Below, piece after piece: positions 1-5,211 of a stretch of DNA of 64,000 nt; the stretch's first letter is position 1, and every line of letters begins with the position of its first letter. The position numbers and the translations under genes are program-made. Location of the stretch: assembly GCA_963728445.1 (NCBI GenBank), contig CAVSJO010000006.1, forward strand, positions 1,364,001-1,428,000, in the 5' to 3' direction. The stretch is from CAVSJO01 sp963728445 (lineage in GTDB: Bacteria; Gemmatimonadota; Gemmatimonadetes; Longimicrobiales; RSA9). The notes under the pieces were generated by a model that made no database searches, was not told where the DNA came from, and saw only the letters and a program-made list of their open reading frames with translations.

Positions 1-4
1 CCCC

Positions 5-391
5 GTGGTCAGCGTCGTCTCGTCCGGCGACGAGAACGCCGCCAAGGAGTACATCCACCCGCGCGCCGGCCTCGTCGGCGCCCTCGGCAAGTACTCCCGC
101 GCCACCGTCGAGAAGCCGCTCATCTACGTGACCGAGATGGTCGCCTTCTTCGAGCGGCTCGGGCCGCGCTTCGTTCACGAGATCACCGACGGCGGAAACG
201 AGTCCGCCGCGTCCGAGCGCGTCCAGAACACGTACGCCAAGACCACGTTCGGCATCGTCCACGTGCGCACGGACGGCAACCGCGTCCTGACCGTGACCCA
301 CAGTGGGCGCGACGACCGCAAGGAGAGCTACGCGTTCACGGTGGACGCGGTGGGCGCGATCGAGTGGGAGGACGACGTGCGGCAGGTGTGA
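5..391 (+). CDS. Hypothetical protein, possibly 5'-truncated by the window edge
   Basis: A reading frame of about 128 residues opens at GTG near the window edge and ends in TGA at 389-391. The gene may begin further upstream, outside the window. The product looks soluble and mixed alpha/beta: there is no signal peptide, membrane segment or recognisable catalytic motif in the visible part. The C-terminal half alternates charged and beta-branched residues (FGIVHVRTDG, RVLTVTHSG), suggesting a small beta-sheet domain. It lies 123 bp upstream of a lipoprotein gene on the same strand. I do not recognise the family. Codon use matches the neighbours, which supports it being a real gene. Confidence 0.5.
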   Translation: MVSVVSSGDENAAKEYIHPRAGLVGALGKYSRATVEKPLIYVTEMVAFFERLGPRFVHEITDGGNESAASERVQNTYAKTTFGIVHVRTDGNRVLTVTHSGRDDRKESYAFTVDAVGAIEWEDDVRQV

Positions 392-514
392 CGGCACGGC
401 CGTTCGCCGGCGCTGAGGCCGTATTCCTCCAGGCAGGGAATCGACGGTCGACACGGACGCCGACGCCCGGAGGCCGAAGCCCGAGCGGCCCGCCACCTGC
501 GGCCCCACGCCCGC

Positions 515-1042
515 ATGAGCGCAGCCACCGCCGTTCCCGTCCCGCTCCTCCTCGTTCTCGCCCTGGCCGCCTGCGGCGGTGCCGCGGATTCGCACGCGAG
601 CGCTGCGGCGCCGCCCGATTCGACTGCCACCGCGCGATCCGCCGCCCCTGGTCGCGCGGGCCCGACGCCCACGGACTCGGCGTTCCGGACCTACCGGAAC
701 ACCCGCTTCGACTACCGCGTCGACGTGCCCCACTTCCTGCACGCCGGCAGCGCGCCGGCCAATGGCGACGGCCGCGCGTTCCGCAGCGACGACGGCGCGG
801 TGGTCCTGCGCGTCGCGGGCAGCCACGCGCCCGCCGTGCTCCAGGGCTGGAGTGCGGCCGACGCAGTCCGCGATTCCATCGCACGCCCGACGTACGTGGA
901 CACGCTAACCGACGGTGCGGTCGCGTCCGGCTACGCGGCCGATGGCGGCGTCGTCTACCGCAGGATCCTCGGCCCGCACGACGGCGACCGCGTGCTCCTG
1001 ACGGTACGCTACCCGCCGGAGCATGACGGCCGGGTCGGCTGA
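515..1042 (+). CDS. Putative lipoprotein
   Basis: A 175-residue protein with a typical lipoprotein signal: a short N-terminus, a hydrophobic stretch rich in Leu and Val, and a lipobox ending L-A-A-C near residue 20. It should therefore be lipidated at that Cys and anchored in a membrane facing the periplasm. A low-complexity Ala/Ser/Pro linker (about residues 21-55) precedes a compact domain starting at NTRFDYRVDVP. That domain resembles the C-terminal domain of the larger lipoprotein at 9016-10179 (FRFEFPRGWRVQ), so the two may share a fold. No enzymatic motif is visible and the function is unknown. The ATG at 515 is chosen because it directly begins the signal peptide. Confidence 0.7.
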   Translation: MSAATAVPVPLLLVLALAACGGAADSHASAAAPPDSTATARSAAPGRAGPTPTDSAFRTYRNTRFDYRVDVPHFLHAGSAPANGDGRAFRSDDGAVVLRVAGSHAPAVLQGWSAADAVRDSIARPTYVDTLTDGAVASGYAADGGVVYRRILGPHDGDRVLLTVRYPPEHDGRVG

Positions 1043-1170
1043 CGCCTTCGCTCGCTTGTACTCGCTCCGGAGTACCGGGCGGTCCAGGGTATGGTGGAAA
1101 GAGCAGACTCTCGCTGAGCTGAGGGTCGCGCGTTATCGAGGTGCAGATGCCGGGTCGCCCACCTTCAACG

Positions 1171-1199
1171 TTATCCGCCAGCCGTCGGGATGCTATCTT
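1171..1199 (+). promoter_or_regulatory. Predicted sigma70-type promoter of hicBA
   Basis: TTATCC at 1171-1176 and TATCTT at 1194-1199 are separated by 17 bp and lie 29 bp upstream of the hicB start. The -10 overlaps a perfect palindrome (1195-1213), as expected for an autoregulated toxin-antitoxin operon. This is inferred from sequence spacing only. Confidence 0.4.
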
Positions 1200-1213
1200 G
1201 AAGGCATCAAGAT
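1195..1213. promoter_or_regulatory. Palindromic operator, likely HicB/HicAB binding site
   Basis: Perfect inverted repeat with 7-bp arms ATCTTGA and TCAAGAT around AGGCA. It overlaps the predicted -10 and lies 15 bp before the hicB start codon. HicB antitoxins usually repress their own promoter by binding such a palindrome. A further CTTGA half-site follows at about 1216-1220. Confidence 0.5.
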
Positions 1214-1227
1214 CCTTGAGGAGCGCC

Positions 1228-1449
1228 ATGAAGACCTACGAGTTCACCGTCGTTATCGAGCGAGACGAAGATGGCCGATTCGTGGCTATCGTACCCGCTC
1301 TGCAGGGCTGCTACACCGAAGGGGAGACGGAGCAGGAGGCTCGGGATCTCATCGAGGACGCGATCCGGCTTCACCTCGAGGATCGAATCGAGCGAGGAGA
1401 AGCAATCCACCAGGAGGTGGGCAGCTCGAGGGTTCGGATCGCGGTATGA
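1228..1449 (+). CDS. hicB: HicB-family antitoxin
   Basis: A 73-residue protein with the HicB partial RNase H-like fold: YEFTVVIERDEDGRFVAIVPALQGCYTEG, then an acidic helix beginning QEARDLIEDAIRLHLE. In the family this domain wraps the HicA toxin and blocks its catalytic His. There is no obvious C-terminal DNA-binding domain, so the protein is of the short type. The ATG at 1228 is preceded by GAGGAG and begins the conserved domain; upstream in-frame extension would run through the predicted promoter. The gene ends with a 4-nt ATGA overlap with hicA, giving antitoxin-first order. Confidence 0.85.
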   Translation: MKTYEFTVVIERDEDGRFVAIVPALQGCYTEGETEQEARDLIEDAIRLHLEDRIERGEAIHQEVGSSRVRIAV

Positions 1450-1664
1450 ACCCACGCCTGCCTTCCATGAGCGCGCCAGAAGTGGTGCGGCTCCTGGAGC
1501 GGCACGGCTTTGAGCGAGTTCGGCAATCAGGATCCCACATCATCCTCCGCCACGCGGACGGGCGCCGCGTCACCGTCCCCATGCATAAGTCCAAAGACCT
1601 TGGTCGGGGTCTTCTGAGCCGGATCATGAAGGACGCGGACCTCTCGATAAAAGACCTCAAGTAA
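1446..1664 (+). CDS. hicA: HicA-family mRNA interferase toxin
   Basis: A 72-residue protein of the HicA (YcfA) type with a dsRBD-like fold. The hallmark G-S-H followed by a beta strand and RHADGRRVTVP is present, and that His is the family's catalytic residue for cleaving mRNA. The C-terminus (LGRGLLSRIMKDADLSIKDL) matches the usual HicA end. The start ATG at 1446 overlaps the hicB stop (ATGA), implying translational coupling so that toxin is made only after antitoxin. An alternative in-frame start is the ATG at 1467, which begins at MSAPEVV. The length is normal for the family. Confidence 0.88.
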   Translation: MNPRLPSMSAPEVVRLLERHGFERVRQSGSHIILRHADGRRVTVPMHKSKDLGRGLLSRIMKDADLSIKDLK

Positions 1665-1755
1665 GTCGAACGGGCCGGCCCTTCCTTCTTGTCTATGAGA
1701 ATCCGAGTCAGCGAAGTGGTATGAAAACAGGACAATCGCGACGTCGGTCGCCCTG

Positions 1756-1986
1756 ATGGAGGTGGTTGGAGCACGGCTTCGAGCCGGCATGACGGCGCAA
1801 CGCCTGAAGGTGGAATCGGGAACCGACACGGACGTGGCGCTGATAACCGCCGAGAATCTGGCCTGGGTAGCCGAAAACTGGCAGCCCTACTCCAAAAACG
1901 GATCGTTCGATCCAGAGGTCTTCAACCACACCGGAGTGCTCACGCGCAAGACACTGGAAGAGCGGATGAAGCTCTTTATGAGCTGA
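1756..1986 (+). CDS. Hypothetical protein, possibly a gene remnant
   Basis: A 76-residue frame whose C-terminal two thirds (from about VALITAENLAW to LEERMKLFMS) reads like real protein, while the first 20 residues are unconvincing. It may be the 3' remnant of a larger gene whose front has been lost. Its last 100 bp overlap the carbonic anhydrase gene on the opposite strand, and the base composition here (1690-1990) is lower in GC than the neighbours. It sits just after the hicBA module, which often travels with mobile DNA. I cannot assign a family. Confidence 0.35.
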   Translation: MEVVGARLRAGMTAQRLKVESGTDTDVALITAENLAWVAENWQPYSKNGSFDPEVFNHTGVLTRKTLEERMKLFMS

Positions 1987-2621
1987 GCCTGGAGGGAGCT
2001 CCTACGCCCCCCGAACTCCCCCGTCCCCACATCAAGCACGTCTACCCGCCCCTCCTCGATCACGTAATGCCACCCGTGCAGCGCGAGCGTCCCGGCGTCG
2101 ACCCGCTCGGCGACCATGGGGAACGTCAGCAGGTGCTCGAGCTGGAGGGCGACGGCGCGGCGCTCGGTGCGGCGCAGCGCGTCCTCGTCCACGGGGTCGG
2201 ACGCGAGCGGCGACGGCGAGAGCTTCGCGGCTTCGGCGAGCTCGAGCCAGCGCGTGATGTGCGGGGCGGCGTCGCCCGGCGGATCGTAGAGCGCGCGCAC
2301 GGCGCCGCAGTGCGAGTGGCCGCAGACGACGATGTCGCTCACATTCAGGCTGAGCACGGCGAACTCGATGCCGGCAGACGTGCCGTGGTAGCCGGCGTCG
2401 GGCTCGAACGGTGGCACCCACGCGCCGATGTTGCGCACGACGAAAAGGTCGCCGGGATCGGCGCCGGTGATGAGGTCGGGGACCACGCGGGAATCCGCGC
2501 AGCCGATGAACAGGGTCCGTGGGCTCTGCCCTTCGTCGACGAGGCGCTGGAAGTGCTCCCGGTACTTCGGGAACGCCTCGGTGCGGAAGCGGCGCAGGCC
2601 TTCAGTGAGATCGTGTGGCAT
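1887..2621 (-). CDS. Beta-class carbonic anhydrase
   Basis: A 244-residue enzyme predicted to interconvert CO2 and bicarbonate. Zinc ligands of the beta class are visible: Cys41 and Asp43 in CADSR (C-x-D-x-R) and His102 and Cys105 in HSHC (H-x-x-C). Core motifs LFVVRNIGAWVPP and GIEFAVLSLNVSDIVVCGH follow family order. The start ATG at 2621 begins MPHDLTEGLRRF, the usual beginning; further upstream the frame is open but has no family similarity. The C-terminal tail of roughly 40 residues after GTGEFGG is longer than I would expect. It is encoded by DNA antisense to the hypothetical frame at 1756-1986, suggesting the original stop was lost by rearrangement. Confidence 0.9.
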   Translation of the reverse strand: MPHDLTEGLRRFRTEAFPKYREHFQRLVDEGQSPRTLFIGCADSRVVPDLITGADPGDLFVVRNIGAWVPPFEPDAGYHGTSAGIEFAVLSLNVSDIVVCGHSHCGAVRALYDPPGDAAPHITRWLELAEAAKLSPSPLASDPVDEDALRRTERRAVALQLEHLLTFPMVAERVDAGTLALHGWHYVIEEGRVDVLDVGTGEFGGRRSSLQAQLIKSFIRSSSVLRVSTPVWLKTSGSNDPFLE

Positions 2622-2697
2622 GACGCCGATGATACAGAACACCGTTCCCCCGCGCGAGCCGCGGAAAGCGCGGGCCGTGAACCAACCAGGAACGCCG

Positions 2698-2889
2698 ATG
2701 GCCACCGTAAGCTCGCCCGTCCGACTCATCGCCCGCGCCGCCGGGCTGGTCCTGTTCGTCGCCGCCGCGGTGACACTGCTGTTCGGCCATACCTCCGGCG
2801 CCTTGCCGAGGGCATTCGGGCTGGCGGCGCTGGGCGGACTGCTGGTCGCGGCCTCGGGGCTGGGTCGGCGGCCCGGCACGCCGGAATGA
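2698..2889 (+). CDS. Small membrane protein, two predicted helices
   Basis: A 63-residue protein with two hydrophobic segments (IARAAGLVLFVAAAVTLLF, and AFGLAALGGLLVAASGLG) joined by a short loop, so probably an inner-membrane hairpin. No family is recognised. It is divergent from the carbonic anhydrase gene (76 bp between starts) and its stop overlaps the start of the next lipoprotein gene (ATGA at 2886-2889), suggesting one transcript. Small size makes the call less certain, but the coupling and hydrophobic pattern support it. Confidence 0.55.
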   Translation: MATVSSPVRLIARAAGLVLFVAAAVTLLFGHTSGALPRAFGLAALGGLLVAASGLGRRPGTPE

Positions 2890-3581
2890 CCGCCCAGGCA
2901 ACGCTGCGCCTGGTCCGCGCCCCGGTGCTCCTGGCCCTCGCCGGCGTCCTGGTGGCGTGCTCGGGCGAGGCCCGGAAGGGAGCGGCGGCCGGATCCGCTT
3001 CGGACGCGGTGGCGGGGTCCGGCCGGGACGCCGCACCGGCCGCCGCACCGGCCGCGATGCCGGATTCGGCCGCGTCGCTTTCAGGCGACGTCGCCCCTGA
3101 GCTCCCTCCGCTGCCGCCGCCGCCGGCCACGGAGGCTGGCCGGGACTCGCTGCGGGACGCCCTCGTGGAGGGCGGTCTGTCGCTGCCGGCGGGCGGGCGC
3201 CGGGCGCTGGTCCGGGAGCTGGGGGAGCCGGACTCCGTCTCGCGGGAGCCGCGGCCGAACCGGCACGTCCCCGGGCAGGTCGACACGGTCTACACGCTGT
3301 ACTATCCCGGGCTGCGGGCGGAGTACTACGACGTCGCCCGGGGACGATCGCTGGCGTCCTCCGCCGTGGTGCGGGACAACCGATACCTCGCGGGCACGCC
3401 GCTGCGCATCCGGATGACGCGGGCCGAGGTCGAGGACCGTCTCGGGCCGCCACAGCGCGATCGGGACGGCGATCCGGTCTACACCTGCGCCCGCTGCGGC
3501 GGGGCGGAGGATTCGGTGGTCCTGCACTACGACGCGAGGGACCGGCTGGAGGCCGTGGAGTTCGCGTATTACGTGGACTGA
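2886..3581 (+). CDS. Putative lipoprotein
   Basis: A 231-residue protein with a lipoprotein signal peptide ending L-V-A-C at about residue 22. A long Ala/Pro-rich low-complexity linker (to about residue 90) follows, and then a folded C-terminal region. That region holds two similar segments around SLPAGGRRALVRELGEPDS and GTPLRIRMTRAEVEDRLGPP, each followed by a beta-rich stretch (VDTVYTLYYPGLRAEYY and EDSVVLHYDARDRLEAVEF). This duplicated arrangement, helix plus 'lG.P' then strand, resembles BamE/SmpA-like repeats, but I would not name it. A CxxC pair (TCARCGG) is present near the C-terminus. The start overlaps the previous stop by ATGA. Confidence 0.65.
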   Translation: MTAQATLRLVRAPVLLALAGVLVACSGEARKGAAAGSASDAVAGSGRDAAPAAAPAAMPDSAASLSGDVAPELPPLPPPPATEAGRDSLRDALVEGGLSLPAGGRRALVRELGEPDSVSREPRPNRHVPGQVDTVYTLYYPGLRAEYYDVARGRSLASSAVVRDNRYLAGTPLRIRMTRAEVEDRLGPPQRDRDGDPVYTCARCGGAEDSVVLHYDARDRLEAVEFAYYVD

Positions 3582-3900
3582 GGGCGCATTCGTGAGTCTT
3601 GACCCGCGTGCCCGTGTCTCGCGACGGTCCAGCGTTTCTGGCGGGCCCGGGCGTCACCCGCTGCACAAACGTGGCGCCGCGCAGCGTCCTTCGTGCAATT
3701 GGGGCCTCCAGGCATCACCGTCTGCACTCGCGTGCAGGACGCCTGCGCGGCGCATGTGCAATCGGTGGCGCCCCGAGCCACTAATTGCACAACCATCCAC
3801 CGCCCGGGCCACACTTGTGCAACCGGCGAGGCCTCCTGGGTCCCGGCGAGGCCCCGTGGCTCCCTGAGAGGCCGCGTGGCCGCGAAGAACGCGCCCGCCC
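3582..3900. repeat. Convergent intergenic region with recurrent TGCAC/GTGCA motif
   Basis: No convincing gene lies in these 319 bp between two convergent genes. The core TGCA occurs at 3662, 3694, 3723, 3733, 3757, 3786 and 3818, mostly 29-34 bp apart, in alternating orientation (TGCAC or GTGCA). Neighbouring copies can pair: TTGCACAA at 3785 with TTGTGCAA at about 3815, GTGCAAT at 3756 with ATTGCAC at 3784, and TGCAC with GTGCA closely spaced at 3723-3737. It could act as a bidirectional terminator or a protein-binding array. Confidence 0.45.
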
Positions 3901-4482
3901 CTACGCCTGCTCTACCACCGACCGCAGCTTGCGCCCCAGAGACAGCGCGACCGCCACCGTGACCACCACGATCGAAGCGCGCCGCGCTGCGTCCTCCCCG
4001 AGGAAGGCCCACCCCGTGAACACGACCAGTCCCGCCACCGCGAACGCCCAACCCACGAACCGGTGGACCTGCTGCCACGCGAACGGCTGCTCGGCCAGGG
4101 ACCACGGCGACTGCAGCTTCGGGAGGTAGTTGCCGAAGAGCATCATGCCGGCGCCGAGCAGCAGCCCGCTCAGCCGGTGTTCGGCGCAGAGTCCACGCCC
4201 GCCGAGCACACCGGCCTTCACCGCCACGCCGATCCCGATCTTCGCGGCGAGGAGGAGACCGGCCCACGCGACGCATCCGCGGATCAGGGTCATGATCGCC
4301 CGGCCCGTCTCCTCGTCGCCGCGCACCTGCGCCACCTCCAGCAAGCCCCAGAGCGCCGGCAGGACGCCGGCCGCCAGGAGCCAGCGGAGATCGGGGTCCG
4401 TGACGTATCCCCACGTCGCCATGGCGACGGCGGCGCCCACCGCGACGCTCGCCGCGATCGTCGCTCTCTGATCAGCTCGCAT
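3901..4482 (-). CDS. SdpI-like membrane protein
   Basis: A 193-residue polytopic membrane protein with about five to six hydrophobic helices. The C-terminal half carries the SdpI/YhfL-type signature: MLFGNYLPKL, then a short loop, then a WQQVHRFVGWAFAVAGL helix. In Bacillus, SdpI gives immunity to the SdpC toxin and sequesters the repressor SdpR; other members have unknown roles. The N-terminal half is longer than the minimal SdpI domain. The gene overlaps its upstream partner, an ArsR-type regulator, by 11 bp (4472-4482), so the two are cotranscribed as an sdpRI-like pair. No sdpABC-like toxin genes are visible nearby. Confidence 0.7.
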   Translation of the reverse strand: MRADQRATIAASVAVGAAVAMATWGYVTDPDLRWLLAAGVLPALWGLLEVAQVRGDEETGRAIMTLIRGCVAWAGLLLAAKIGIGVAVKAGVLGGRGLCAEHRLSGLLLGAGMMLFGNYLPKLQSPWSLAEQPFAWQQVHRFVGWAFAVAGLVVFTGWAFLGEDAARRASIVVVTVAVALSLGRKLRSVVEQA

Positions 4483-4786
4483 GTCCGTTCGCCTCCCGGT
4501 GGGATGGAGCGGGCTCGTCCCGCGTCAGCCCGACGCCGAACGCTTCCGTGAATCCGAGCAGCGCGTCCTCGAGGACCGACAGCTTGAGGCTGTAGGTGAT
4601 CGTCGTGCCGTCCTTCCGGGCGGCGATCAGGTCCGCCTCCCGCAGCACCGCGAAGTGCCCCGACATCGTCGGCTTCGACAGCTCGAACGCGTCGGCGAGC
4701 TCGCCGGCGGTCATGGGCCGCTCGTGCAGGAGCTGGAGCACGCGGCGGCGCGTGGGGTCGGCGAGAGCCTTGAAGACGCGGTTCAT
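4472..4786 (-). CDS. ArsR/SdpR-family transcriptional repressor
   Basis: A 104-residue winged-helix protein starting MNRVFKALADPTRRRVLQLL, the typical ArsR opening. The recognition helix region is ADAFELSKPTMSGHFAVLREADLI and the wing is RKDGTTITYSL. There are no obvious metal-binding Cys pairs, which fits SdpR-type rather than metal-sensing members. The start at 4786 is chosen because it matches the family N-terminus; an upstream extension of 12 residues would read through the palindrome. The gene is followed by the overlapping SdpI-like gene. Autoregulation is likely through the palindrome at 4790-4811 just upstream. Confidence 0.85.
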   Translation of the reverse strand: MNRVFKALADPTRRRVLQLLHERPMTAGELADAFELSKPTMSGHFAVLREADLIAARKDGTTITYSLKLSVLEDALLGFTEAFGVGLTRDEPAPSHREANGHAS

Positions 4787-4789
4787 GTC

Positions 4790-4811
4790 TTGGTATTTAG
4801 CGAAACACCAA
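4790..4811. promoter_or_regulatory. Palindromic operator for the ArsR/SdpR-like repressor
   Basis: Imperfect inverted repeat with arms TTGGTATTT and AAACACCAA (8 of 9 positions pair) around AGCG. It lies 4 bp upstream of the repressor start codon on the other strand. It is AT-rich against a GC-rich background. ArsR-family repressors bind such interrupted palindromes, and its position would block transcription of both genes. Confidence 0.55.
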
Positions 4812-4821
4812 AATAGAGGCA

Positions 4822-4878
4822 AGGCTGAGGCTGAGGCTGAGGCTGAGGCTCAGGCTCAGGCTGGGGCTGGGGCTGGGG
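4822..4878. repeat. Hexamer array (AGGCTG)n grading into (GGGCTG)n
   Basis: About nine hexamers: AGGCTG copies, then CAGGCT variants, then GGGCTG copies, ending GGGGCGTGCC. The order and flank match the array at 9016-9123 that encodes a lipoprotein signal peptide. Here one G fewer before CGTGC shifts the Arg-Leu/Gly-Leu frame away from the lipobox Cys, and the Cys frame stops soon after. It therefore looks like a decayed copy. Confidence 0.7.
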
Positions 4879-5211
4879 CGTGCCGGCGGGGGGAGCGTCG
4901 GCGGCCGTGAGGACTCGCGAAACCGTGAAGATCCGAGTCGCCGATTGGGAAGTTGTCACATTTTCGCCGCATTCCAGACCGAACGTGACGAGACCTGCCG
5001 ATGACCCCGGCATCCGTTGGTCGGTCGTGATCGGATACAAGGCGAGACGTGGCGTCCGACCCTTCGAAGCCGCCCGATGCCACGTTTGCACCGCCCATCC
5101 CGCGCCCTCCCCGCCGCCAGGCCTCCGCACGCGCCCCCCCACCCTGGCTCCGCCCGCCCGGGACCCACTACTTTGCCCGTCCCGAAAACGCCGAACCCGG
5201 AGAACCCCGCA
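4879..5211. other. Intergenic region, no gene seen
   Basis: This stretch lies between the hexamer array and the propeller gene. Reading frames across it are rich in Pro/Arg with no plausible start, domain or ribosome site. An AT-richer patch near 4940-4975 (GGGAAGTTGTCACATTTTCG) could hold a promoter for the downstream gene, but I cannot define boxes. Confidence 0.3.

Noticed and set aside
1023..1445. A long frame fused in front of HicA
   Set aside because: The conserved HicA begins at 1446 and the upstream part overlaps hicB in another frame and the promoter palindrome.
3662..3822. CRISPR-like array at about 30-bp spacing
   Set aside because: Only a 4-5-bp core is shared and orientation alternates; repeats are not long or identical.
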